From Anodontia alba (taxonomy: Eukaryota > Mollusca > Bivalvia > Lucinida > Lucinidae), in NCBI GenBank assembly GCA_964016985.1, contig OZ024824.1, positions 118,316,951-118,380,950 of the forward strand: a stretch of 64,000 nt of DNA, read 5' to 3'. Position 1 is the stretch's first letter, and each line of letters begins with the position of its first letter. This document shows positions 41,806 through 55,600 of this stretch, piece by piece. The notes beneath the pieces are model-generated. The model did no database searches, was not told the DNA's origin, and saw only the letters and a list, made by a program, of their open reading frames with translations. Position numbers and translations under genes: made by a program.

Positions 41806-44800
41806 GTAAGACATTTGATAAACAGACAAACAGATATCCAGTATGTGTATTCAATTTACAATGTCGATAGCTCTAATCACACTGCGAGGATGTAGTATCT
41901 GTCCGCATCTGCGATAAGGTCCCTTTTCTCATGACTCGGCTTAATTTCTTTATCTATACATTTAAAGAATATGTGACCTTCTGTGTGAGTTCAATCTCCA
42001 TAACTGGCACTATGAAATCCAGATTGTAAGTCCTGAAAACGCCTTTTTATTCTATTTTTTATTTAATAATATTCTCTTAGGTATAATGTTGCAGCAAACA
42101 GAACGAGAACCGTTATACATATTAGTGTACTTGTTGTAAGTGGGAATCCTGAGAAGGGAAAGGTGCCAGAACAATGGGTGAACTATTCACCCGTGTTGCA
42201 TATGAAGAGACTTAATAAAACGAGTCCGATTTTCGGTCTTTTGTGTAATCTTTCCTTCTAAAGACTAATGTTTTATCGCCGACCGTTTTTTTTTACACGG
42301 AAACCTTAGAACACTTGTGGATTATTTCTCTGTAATCGACCAGAGCTACCATAATAAGCTCTGTACAAGTTTTTTTTTTCTTTAAATTATGTCTCTAAAT
42401 TTATTTGAGCACGTTTGCAGACAGAGTCTAGGTCGCTGACTCGTATTCGTTTAAAATAAATGCACATAGTATATATTTCTGTAAATTATTGTTCATATTT
42501 TATTTCCAGACAGAGTCTGGGGTTCTCGAGCCTATGACAGTAACGATATACACTGATGTAGTGGGCCCATCATTAGATGTGAGGCACATGCTCAATATGC
42601 AGTCAAATTTCATTAACAGGTCAGTTCATTTTCATTAACGGATCAGTTCATTTTCATTTACAGGTCAGTTCATTTTCATTAAACATTAAAATGAATAAAG
42701 TGACATTAAACTCCTCAGTAGCCGGACAAGTCAAGCTGTATAACATTTAAAACAAAAGTACGTCTGGATTTTCTTTCGATGTGGCGTTGTTTTTAGAATA
42801 ACGTCAACTACGTCGTTCTGCGACGCGCACGATAATGCGACAGTGTACAGTGACAAAAACAGCAATTGTCTTAGTTTTGTTTTCATGCTTTGGTAAACCA
42901 GGACATGTAGGCTACATGTATCTCACTAGTTTGTTTATCGTATTAATATTGCAACTCTCTCGGAAACTACTTCCTGTATTCGAAACTCAAGGAGTGCTAA
43001 CTTCCTTCACACAAGAACTAAAGCGGGCTCGATACACTCGGTAAAATTTAGCCACTTTGTACAAATACCTGGTTGCTTTCCTGCACAGTAAAACCCCTTC
43101 TGAAAAGAGGTCTACTCTAAAAGGAAAGAATTTGCTCCAAAGGGGACCATTTTTTTCTTTCGGGAGTAGAGCCCTTTTCAGAAGAAAACAAAACCATTTT
43201 GACACTTGCCTCCCCGTCTAACTATATCCATTCCCCTAAACACAAGGAGGATTAACTTTTCTTCACAAAGTATAATGACGACTAAACATTTTTCCCATTT
43301 TTTATTTAATTCAAACATTTATTATATACAAAGTAATGAAATATAGAGAATTATTAATGAAATAAAATGCATATTTCGAAAAAGTTATATTTTCACTAGT
43401 GAAAATTAAAACTTATATTTTCACTCCTCTGAGCAGTGAAAAATATATGATCTGGAACATCTGGAACTTTTTTTTTTATTTACATTAATGGTCAAGATTT
43501 GCATAATTTGCATCTCTTCTGTCGAAAGTGATGTATTTAATAAAAAGAAAATTCAAATGTTTGTCGTGAATATGACTTTTATTTCATCGAGTGAAGTGAA
43601 AAAATGTTCATTTCATGAGTGCCGAAGGCACGAATGAAATATACGATTTTTCACCACGAGATGAAATAAAAGTCATATTCACTCCAAACATTTGAATATC
43701 CTCTATTTATTTTATTGGTAGCGGTGAAATCAGTGTATATCTGGTGAAAATAAAAGTGGTATCAATCACTAGTGAAATGATATCGTATCATTTCACTAGT
43801 GACTGATACGATTTATATTTTCACTCCTCGCTTTGGATGACTTCGGTTTTCTTCATTGTTTCAAAAGCGGATGTTACCTCCACTTCAGATTTTTGAACAC
43901 CTCTAAATCCTTTGTTTCTGAACTAAACTATAAAGTGTTGGTATGCATTTTCATAGTTAGAATGTAAAGAAGATTTTGGTAACAAAGATTATTTTTGTTT
44001 ATGTCACTCCAGCGGTTCCAATATTAAGCACTGAATGTCGACGCCATGACGTTCATGTTTTGTTAGGTGACGTTGGTTATGTCATCAGAAGCGCGCATTG
44101 GTGTGTAAACAATAAATTCTTGCATAAAATCCTATGAACATAGCTGTTTGGAGCTATTCTTGAATGGACCAGAAGCCGTGTTCAAACAACAAAACCCATG
44201 TTCAAATCATGAAATTCACGTGCTGTTTGAACATGGATTTTGAACTTTTGATATCACAAAATGGGCCTTGCTTTGTTTACGTTACGTTAAGCGACGTAAC
44301 GTTATCGCCCTGAACGTAGCATTTTAGAATTTTATGATGACGTCAAAGGGTCATTGCGCAACTGGCGTCGTTGTAAACATTAGGAACTAGCCGCCATGTT
44401 GGTTTGCCGTCGCATTTGAAGAGTTTATATGGAGTTTATATGGAGCTTTGGGGCGTTTTAGTCACAATTTGCCGTTGGAATCGTGTTATGCAAGAACAAC
44501 GACCCTCCATGGTTATTTCATTGCAAAAACATTTGCCGGGTCCCTCGGAAGATATTTGAACACTCGGCCTAGCGGCCTCCTGTTCAAACAGCTTCCTCGG
44601 GACTCGGCAAATGTTAATGCATGAAAAGAAAATTTACACATTTTCAGTGAATACCATAAAAGTTTCATCTCGTGTAATGAAAACATTCAAATTTTCACTC
44701 GTGCTTCGCACTCGTGAAAATACTGATGTTTTCATTACATTCAATGAAAATATTTATAGTATTCACAGCAAAAGAAAAAAATATCCTCTATTTACATAAT

Positions 44801-46579
44801 AACCACAAAACAAGATTCAGTGAAATTAAAATAGAGAAGAAGAGAAAAACAGACATGATAAAAAAGAGGAAAGACAGATATTCTGTTTTATTGCTTTGAC
44901 TAAACACAGGTTGTTTGATATCAGCATTTGTGCGTCGGTTTTAGATTATAGCCCCAGATCAAATTTGTGTCATTTTTTTTTTATCTGAGCCTAACCACAG
45001 ACGCTTGAAGTTCTCTCAGCAGCCCTCTTCTCACGTCTGAAACACGGGCGGATCAAAAGCAGAATGTGCGATACTGATATAATATGAATTTAGGCACTGC
45101 CTAGACACGGGCATGGCAATTGCTTAATTTTCAATTAGCCGAAACGTGTTATTGGTTTTCGTTGAAGCAGGACAGGGTCACAATCTGCAACGATGAAGAC
45201 GTAAAGCGTCGAAAAACAAAATATACTACACTGTCTATTTTTTTATTACGATTCCTGCCGAATGTCACCTTGATAAGTTATTCGTTTCCAATGAGCGTCT
45301 CTTTAACGTTGACCAACATAATTGAAGTAGTCAAGAATAAATAATTATATATATTTTTTGAACGCTCTATGTAGCTTTGAAATTTCTGCAGTTGCTTCAG
45401 TTAATGAAATGGAAGTTGAACGAGTGTAGGGAAAATGTGTATGAAAATGATTTCCGTAATAAAGTGTCAAAATTCGTCTGGTTCTATAGCATTATGATTA
45501 TCAACAGACGCTTTGCGTTATAGTATCTGATATGCTTCTGAAGAACTGAGATGAAAGCGCCAGGTGAATCATTCAAAATTAATCGTCAGTTTTTTTGTTT
45601 GTTTGTTTTTTTTTTTGTGTGTGTTTTTTTTATTTTTTGCATTTTTATTGAAAATAATGTAAGTATATATCTTGCTATTTAACAACATCTTAAAAGATTC
45701 ACGAAAAGAAAAAAAGTCACTTTAAGAAAATAACTGGAAAATAACTGGTTCTCGCCAGTTTTCAGTTCGCGAGATATGTAACTTTGGCACGGATCAGCTG
45801 ATAGACATGGGCAGGATACAGTGGTGAGTTTCATGCGTGTTAACTATAGGCGTGCAGGCAAACGTTGTCTGCTGCCGTTGACGCCGGCTTCGGCAACGTT
45901 GGCCATACCCGTATAAGCGCCCAGTGGGTTCATTTAATTACCTGAATTACATAAAACGCGGTTACGGATGAAATTATTATTTTCAATTCCACAATGTATA
46001 AAATACAGTTTACTAGGGTATTTGTTGCTTTATTTACAGGTTTTCAAAGGACTCTCTGTAACCTTATTTTCAGCGTTTTCCCACTGTTTCCCATAGCTCC
46101 AGATAAGAGGGAAGGGGGTAGCAAGTAAATATTTTTTCTTATTTCTCCACAAAAACATATGTTGTGGGTACTTATTAGAAGCGCCTCAGCTGAGATGGAT
46201 GAGAAAAAGCACATTATTTGGAGCTATCGTTTCCTATTTTGTCTTAAAAAATCTCTAATTTTCTTACTTACTTTTTTGCCTATGAAAGGTTGAAAGTATT
46301 GAGGTGACTGGTTACACTAGGCAGATTTTTTTTCACCATTTTTTACAAGGCAGACAACTTTTATAACTTCCGGTTTGCATTTTTGTACACCATTCCTCTT
46401 CTGAAATAAAGGGGTCTATTCTAAAAAGAAATAATTTGCTCTCCATTTGTAGCAAAAATTATTTCTTTTTATTTTAGAGTAGACCCCTTTTCAGAAAAGT
46501 AAAAATAATTTTGACAAAGTTGTCTTCCTGAAAATGAATCGTCGGAACCCCCTTCCACTCCCTCCCCCCCCCCTCCCAA

Positions 46580-46610
<31 letters not shown>

Positions 46611-49600
46611 ACTCAAATAAACGTTTTCTCGACGAGATCGATACTTACAAACAGGATATTTTTTTATTTTCACAAAATAGTCCATGACATGAATAGTGTT
46701 ACTATTATAGCAAGCTGGATTTAATACCGTACTTATATTATTGCACTTATTTTAGTTATTTTATACCACTTTTAAGCATTTGTATGCTGAATTTTGAAGA
46801 CTAGAACTCTGCAAAACTGCTCCTCTACTTTGCATGTTATCCCCGTTTTTTTTTGTTTTTTTTTTCTTTTTTTTATGATTTAACCCTTATTTTGACATAC
46901 ATTTTCTCAACTGTTAAGCGAAAAGTTGTATCAACAAAATTTTTGAATCTCTGAGGTTTTCTGTGAATGTGTTAACCATCTCAGAACTTCCTTTCTATTT
47001 ATTTACAATGATGTGTTGGGGATTTTCCAGGTTACGTTACGTTCTTCGAAGGGGCAATGAAATCTGGCTTCTGCATAAATTTCTCCCTATAGGCGCTCTC
47101 CAGGTACTCATGAACAGAGATCCCTACAGGTAAGTAGCGCACCAAATGCGCACACTAGTTGCAGTTTCTTGTGCTGTATGTCATATTAATTCGCAGTTTT
47201 CTCTGCGTGGCTCGAGTCGAAAGGCGAGCGCCACATCATGATTTTCACAAATGCTTTGTTTGATTGAAGGGAACTGAATCCGTTTTGTATTTTTGTCGCC
47301 ATTTTGACTTTTGAGGGAGTCACGTTTTGTAACTTCCTGTTTGCTTTCCAGTACACCGTCTCCTTCTGAGGTCTTCTCTAAACGGAAAAAAAAATTGCTC
47401 AAAAGTCCGTTCCGGGAATTTTGACAATTAATCAGGGACCCTGATGAGGCTGAGGCTTAATCGGCCGAATTTATCTACTCCGTCCAAAACAACCTCGACT
47501 CGTTGGCTGTTTTTATTTCTCTATATGAATTCGTTGCTTTTAAGGCCATTCCTTAGAGGATGTCTTTGAAAATATTTATAGAGACGAAAAAGATTTCATC
47601 AGATACATATGAACTGTTTTCCCCGGCATCTAAATGTTTCGTCAGGATTTGAGCAATTTAACCAAACAATACTTGATCCTGGACGACTTTATTATGGGGA
47701 CTGGAAACAAGTTCAAGGGAGGTAACTCTATCAAAATTGTTTTGCCTCCCTTATTAAAAGAGATCTATTCTGAAAGGAAATAATTTGCCTCCGTCCCCTC
47801 CCCGCCCTCCTCCCTGCCCTAGAGGGAGTAGATATATCAGAAGGAGCTTGGTTTGCAGAAAAGTTAACAGGAGGTACAAAAATTTTGGCACTTGTTTATC
47901 CTTGTCATGCCTAATGAATTAAGAGGCTACGCCCTCTTCCAATTTTCAGCCAATCAGATTACTTGATCCAGGTTGTCGTTACAAGTTCACATACTTAATG
48001 CCAAACAGTGCAGATCCAGATCGGTTGACTTCTTCAGAAGCCAACTGATCTGGATCTACACTGTTTGCAAAGGAAAGGCATATCCGGGTTCAGAAGGACC
48101 AGGGTTAAAATGGCGGCAAACCTATCAAGCGGCACCCAGTAGTCTGGCAGCCTCGTCTTAAAAAGGATATAGAGATGTTAATAAAGAAGGAGCAGAACCG
48201 CTGTTTATGTCCTAATCAGCCAGTACTTGAAAGTTTAGAACTAAGAAGAAAATGAGTTTATCTTATTGAAACATACAGACACTAACATCATGAATATAGC
48301 TGTGATTCAGGTACGTTCTTCTATAGACCTTTAAGGAAACTAACACAAACTACATAAGGTTATGATTAACCTATTAACGCCGAATGGACTTTTCTACATA
48401 ACTGTTTGGACAGGTCCAGTTCCGATATAAGGGGTGTCTGGTTAGTTTTTATATTATCATGTTTTATAGAAATTTCTGGGCCCAGTTGTTCAAAGCGTCG
48501 TTAGCTTAACGAGCTCGTTAAGGGTCATTTCGTTAAGTGTTTTAGCGGATTCAATACACACTATTCTGATATTTTTTGCTGAAAAAATGTGAGTAGCTTT
48601 TGCACTGCAAAACTACTCACATTTTTTCAGCAAAAAATTTCAGAATATTTGCGTATCACTCGATGTAAATTTTAACGAATCGGTAACTAACGACATCGTT
48701 AGCTTTGAACAACTGGGCCCTGAACTTTACGCAAACAGTGTAGGCGTCTGATCTGAGTCTACACTGTTTTCCAATGTCCCTTTTATCGGACGCTAGGCTT
48801 AAATGGGTTAATGCTTGGCATGATTGCTGGGAAAAACAGGAGCAACAGACGGCATTTTTTTTTTTTTTCTTTTTACATATTTTTCTTATTTTTCCCAGAA
48901 AATAGGTTTGACAGTTCATGCAATTTTTTTCCCTAAAAGGCAATTTGCCTTAAATTTCAGAGCCTATTTTCTTTGAAAAATAAGAAAACTATCATCAGTT
49001 TGTCGTCTGCTGAAATAGCCCAGAGAGCGGTATTGGTTATAAGGATGTGATGAGCTTTTTACAAACAGTTGTAAATTCCTGGATTTACTTTTGAGGATGA
49101 TTCCGTTGCCACTGCGTCAAGTGGAAACTCCTTTTAGCAGTTGACAAGCACACCTATTAGACGGACTGACTAAAGTACGAAAGACCAGTAGTGACATTTC
49201 AACTTCATTAATTCAAGGTTTTAACTTCACGTATTCACGATTTGAACTTCACGAATTCACGACTTCAACTTCACGAATTCCCGAATTCAACTTCACGAAT
49301 TCAGCTTCATGAATTCAACTTGACGAATTCACGAATTCAACTTCGCGAATTCACGAATTCAACATCACGAATTCCACTTCACGAATTCAACTTCACGAAT
49401 TCACAAATTCAACACGAATTCAACAGCTGAATTCGTGAAGTTGAATTCGTGAAGTTGAATTCGTGAATTCGTGAAGTGGAATTCGTGAATTCGTGAAGTT
49501 GAATTCGTGAAGTTGAAATCGTGAATTCGTGAAGTTGAAATCGCGAATTCGTGGAGTTGAAATCGTGAATTCGTGAATTAATGTAGTTGAAATGCCACTG

Positions 49601-52600
49601 CCGGTCTTTCTTACTAAAGACCCAACTACTCCAAGTAGCATATCCAGTCCTCTTACGTGAAGTAAGCATGCGTAGTATCGCAAGTTGTAGACAGTTGCAG
49701 TGCTTCCCTAAGGGTTTGAAAATGAGGGTCCCATGGAGTTAAGCGGTCCTCCCTCTAGTGAGATTTAGGGGTACATTGTTTTAAAGTGGTTAACTTTTGC
49801 CCAAATACTGATAAATTATTGTCCTTTAGGTGACAAAACGATACAGCGCCAGAAATAAATCAAATTTTACATCACGAAAACATGCCTATATAATTTTAAC
49901 CCTCCTTAAACCCCACTTTTATATAGTAAAACTGGGTTTTATAGGGTTATACATTATTTTTCTTATTCTCAAAAACATAGATTGTGGGTACTCGTTAGAA
50001 CCGCCTCGGTCAGACGGTTCTAACGAGTATCCACAATCTATGGTATGAGCAGAAATATGAAAAATATCAGATTTTTTTTTCTGAAAACTTTCAGTTTTTG
50101 CTGGTGAAATTTTCAAATTATTTGAATAGGCGTGTTTTCGTAATGAGATTGATTATATTTGCATCACTCAGGACCCTTGCCTCTAAATGTTGAGTGTCCA
50201 GAAGATGATGCCAAAATGCGATTCAGGAAAAAAAAAACAAGTGGTCTCTTTTGCAGAGCTGTTCTAGGCGAGGTCCATGCTCAGTTCATCACGGCTGGTC
50301 TTCTGATAGGGGTCAACTACCTGCACCAGAACGGGATCACTCATGGTAATCTATATCCATGGAAGATACTCATCAACAACAGAGGATATCCTGTACTGGT
50401 AATTACGATTACATGTGAGCCGGGACACAGCATTTTCTATAAGATTGCATGTGAGCCCGGCGAGGACCCAGATCAGTCTATGCATCCGCGAAGTCTGATC
50501 AGTCTTCGCTGTCACCTGAAGAGCTTTGGATTCTTGACTACCCACTGAGTGTCCTGCATAGACTCTGAACAGACTGCGCGAATGGCTCATATAATTCAGG
50601 GTACCCTCCCCTTGTTTTCTGAAAGGGTTACATCGATACTTCTGCCTATCCGTAGACGTCGGTTCCTATTGTAAAGTATACTTTTGTCAATTCATTTCAG
50701 AAGATATAAACCGTAGTCCATCGATAAATGCCGCTTACAAATTGCAGAAGCCTTGCAGGAATTCTCCAAACGTTGGTGCAAATGAGAGTGCTATAAATCA
50801 CTGGAAATTAAGTGTTTTCAAAATAATCGTGTTTTATTTTATTAATCCAAACCTAAATTTAATTTTCGAATTCTACAGCAAGGTATTAAAGACTTCCAAA
50901 GGAGATAAGTTTTGGTTCCGGTTGAAAAGGCTGCAAACAATGTTGTCATTGTGTGACGTTTGCACTATGTCAATGCTTTTTAAAAAAGGATTTTGACAAT
51001 ACTAAAACATACACGCAGACTTCCAAAGGTGAGAATATTATTGATAGACGTAGTATTCAGTGTCAGGTGTGCGGATAAGCTCCTACGTTGTATTTGTTAC
51101 CATAAAAGGCACTATGGGCGAACTCTCAAACATTAGCCTTTTCTCTTACTGCTATTAAAAAGCATGTAGTTATGTTGACAGTATATGAAAGATCCGGTAA
51201 CTTTTGGTCTACAAAAATTCATAGAGGCTATTGTAGTTAAATACTGTTGACAGTATATGAAAGATCCGGTAACTTTTGGTCTACAAAAATTCATAGAGGC
51301 TATTTATTCTTTTGCTGTGAATACCATAAATATTGTCATCGAGTGAAATGAAAACATCAGTATTTTCACGAGTGCGAAGTACGAGTGAAAATTTGAATGT
51401 TTTCATTACACGAGATGAAAATTTTTATGGTATTCACTGAAAAAGAGTAAATTTTCTTTTTATTTTATTGTTCGCACGTCAGTGCGCGTTTCTGACGTCA
51501 TAAGTAACGTCACCAAACAAAACATGAACGTCATGGCGTCGAGGCTCAGTGCTTAACATGTGAACCGCTGGAGAGACAAAAAAACAAAAAGTTTCGGCGA
51601 ATCAAAATAATTTTGATACCATAATGTTCCTTACATTCTAACTAAGAAAATGCATACCAACACTTGATAGTTTAGTTCAGAAACAAAGAAGTTAGAGGTG
51701 TTCAAAAATCTGAAGTGGAGGTAACATCTATTTCTGAAACAGTGAAGAAAACCGAAGTCGTCCAAAGCGAAGAGTGAAAATATAAATCGTATCATTCACT
51801 ATAGTGAAATGATACGATATCAATTCACTAGTGATTGATACCACTTTTATTTTCATTAGATATACACTGATTTCACCGCTGACAATAAAATAAAAGGTGG
51901 TTTTAAATAAGGGATCTTACATAAGTGGTCATCTCATATGAAATTTATGAAACGAGCCTTCTGCGAGTTTCAAAAATTTTATATGAAATGCCCTCGAATG
52001 GAAGATTCTGTTTACCGTTTGACTTTTAAGCTGTATGGTGTAGATGTAGAAGTTGAACCGTTTTCTCAACAGAAAAAATTACGTCACGGACGGCCTGTTG
52101 ACGTTACGCGTCAGTAACGAAGTGTTATGTAACGTGTGGTCGTATCATTTTTATGACATGACGTTATCCACTGAATAAATTCGACGTCACATGATAAATA
52201 GAGGATCTTACATGAGTGGTCATTTAATACGCGTTGGGTAATTTCTGAATTTTGCGAGCCTCTATGCGAGCAAAATACCGAAAATACCCAATAAGTTTCA
52301 TAAATGTCATATTAAATGATCACGAGTATGAGTTTCTGTTTATCACATGACCAGTCCGATCAATACGGTTTATACGGTGGTTGATACACCCAAGTGAATG
52401 ACAGATTTTCAAGATCAAAACGGGGGTTTCCGGGTTTCCGACATTCGTTCTTTTGTGTGTTCTTTGTTTCCAAAAGCAACCTTTAAGATATGGTGTTATG
52501 TGTGTGAATATTTGGGTAAATAAGCTAAAATCTACATATTTTGTCCCACAGACTGGCTTCCTGCCTCTTCATGACGTCGACGACCCCGTCACCAGCGAAC

Positions 52601-55600
52601 TGAGGGAACGACGTAGCTGTACCTTTTCCGTGCCTTATGCCGCTCCGGACCGCTTCATCGCCGATATGGACCCAAGTGTTGATATATTCAGCATAGGTTG
52701 TATAGCCTATGAAATAGCCATTGGAAGGTCAGTGTCTCGTATTTACTTACCAGTTCGTACCTTCAGTATCTCTGTAGTATGACATAAGTATTTGTAGAAA
52801 TGGCTACCAGTACTGTAAGAAAAACAAAGACACCGGATTTCAACAAAAGGCGAACTATGTTTTATGCTGGACATGTTTGCTGCTTATCATTTATTTGGGG
52901 ACAAGGCACATAAAACCACTTAAATATTGTACATGTGGGACATTTTGGAATAAATCGTGCTGATAAAATTGCACATTTTTTATCGTTACCTCCAAAAAAC
53001 TCTGTCTACAAAAAATTACAAAGTAATACTATATTCAGGTATCTCAGGCTCCATTTGTCCAAAACTGATCTCATTCTAGCAATAATATTCCAAATAAACA
53101 ACTTTTTATCCATGTTCCATGTGTATATGAAAACCACGGCTGAACGGTTAACCCAAGTTATCTGTAGACCCACATTTTACCCAAGTATTACTTCAAATAA
53201 CTAAGGTCCAAACACAAAAGGCGCTTTTTCCAGCCAAAAGGTATGGATACTATCCTGTCACTACAACATTTATGCTAATATCATAAGACCCTTCAGATTG
53301 CTGAATGGTGATTGTACGTAAGTGTCGAAATGCATATATAAGGGATTTCACTGCTCCAAATGAAGTAACTGTTCGTAATTCCTTTCTTGTGTTTTACAGA
53401 ACTCCGTTCTATGGTCGTAGCGAGGAAGGAACCAAAGACAATATTCTGTCTTACAGCTACAGGCCAATTTTTGAGTACGATATATTTTCCTTCGCGGGGG
53501 AAATGTTCATTGACAGTTGCCTGAGGTATCCAATACATTGTTTACTTATATTACATATCAGAATACATTAATTACTTAAGAAATATATTATTCCGAACCG
53601 TGCTCAAATGCCCAAGATAAAGCACAGTTGAGTTTGGGCTGTACCCATTTGAGCACGAGCGAGCGCAGCGAGCGAGTGATCAATTGGGTACAACCCAAAC
53701 TCAACTGTGCTTTATCTGCGGCATTTGAGCACGGTTCAGAATAATTTATTTCTTTTCGAACACCCCTCACTGAGCGAATGTTTTGCATAAATGATTTGTA
53801 TTGTTTTTTTATGATTATTTTTATTACCTGACTTCCCCATTTGGTAGCTGACGTCAACCGTTAAGCATTACGTCACACGGTTACGTAGTTACAAGGTTCG
53901 ATGACGAACATTCAAAATGGCGGATACTTATGCGAATCAGCTGACGATGTAAAATATTAAAACGATGTTAAACATAAAAAACGTGTATCCTGTGTTCATG
54001 AAAGAATTGCAAATCGAATGAAATTGGAGTGCCGCGATGGACATATGGAGGACAGATATAAAACAACAAAATATGAATGTTAAGCGACACTTTTGTTTTC
54101 GATAATGTCAACAAATACACGATGGCAACAAGGAGTAAAACGAATATGTTTGAATGGAATAACCTGTAGAGGAACTCTTCAGGAAAAAAAGTCAAAGAAC
54201 TGCAATGTTCGTAGATCATTTTCTCTCTTACTAGATCTAATTTTATTTATTATGTATATGAATGTTTCGACCAATATTGTAAGCTTGCGTCCATAGTTAC
54301 CGGGCACGCAACTTTTCTCAATGTTAACATCGTTGAGCAGAAATATGAAAAATATCAAAATTTTTACCTGAAAATTTTCAGTTTTTTGGAGGTGAAATTT
54401 TCTATATATTTGAATAGGCGTGTTTTCGTAATGATTTATAACTCCCTGGAGGAAACATTTAATTTAGAACGCTATCACGTCCGCGCGGCGAATGTAGGTG
54501 ACATAACGTCGCAAAACTTATTGACGTCATTTGAAAGAGCGTAAACAACATGTTTTATGATATGTAATATATATAAAGAGGATCTTACATAAGTGGTCAT
54601 TTCATAAGAAATTTATGAAACAAACCTTCGGCCTTCGAAATGATCACGAGCGTAAGATTCTGTTTATCATATGACTATCTTAAATTAGATTTTATCGCTT
54701 TAAAGTTGACGACTGTTCAACAGAAAATTCATGGTTGACATGACGTCGTCATTACTCGTTCCCGCCAAAGTGTTATGTAACGTGTGGTCATACAATTTTT
54801 ATGATATGAAGTTATCCACTGAATAACGGCAACGTCATATGATAAAAGTTAATACACACTGACTTTAAAATATCTATGCACTCGTTTGTTTATCGGCTTT
54901 GAAAATCTCTCGGGAAATATTTCCTGTACATTGTATTTCAAACTCAGGGTGCATTAACCTCTCTTTATTACCCACTTTGCAAACTGTTGTATTTACTAGT
55001 CTTGGGCCAAATGCATAATCTTTTAAAGTCGAGGGTTTCACTTGATTTCAAAAAGAGTATCAGATGCTGCAGTACACATTTTCAGCATTCAGAGCCCAAA
55101 GATAGAAGACAAATGAAATATTGTAAGGTGTCGTAGTAGGATGGCCCTCCCCAACCCATTACACATCAGATGGATGGAGAGAATAAAGTAATTTCGAAAA
55201 AAAAAATAGATAGAAGATAAAAATGGCAAAAATCATCTTGAGTCTTGCAGACTAAAATCAGTACTTTTCATGTAAATGATTTTAGGAAGCAGAATCAAGT
55301 CCAGACTACTAAACGCCTTACACAGGGCTATCGGTATCATAAACTCCGGGCCCGTAAAGCCTTTTTTTCCAAACGTTTACCGCCGAGATTCCTAATTCAT
55401 TTAAGAAATAGATCAGCTCTAGCAGTGATTTGTTGAGTAATAAATCACTGTTTGGTGGTCAGTTGTAAAGTAGATCAAATCACGAGCCCTGAGCGCGAGT
55501 GATTTATCTACTTACAACTAATCGACATTTTACAACTGACCGCCGTGTTAGTGTTTCATTTGTGTTCTATCATTACGTTGTTGAAGCGAGAAAAACGACG

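Noticed and set aside
49242..49683. Frames encoding repeated NSRIQLHEF-type peptides on both strands
   Set aside because: Direct translation of the GAATTC minisatellite.
50159..50256. Upstream extension of the catalytic-loop exon (MHHSGPLPLNVECPEDD...)
   Set aside because: Phase matching and the CTCTTTTGCAG acceptor place the exon start at 50257; the extension has no kinase similarity.
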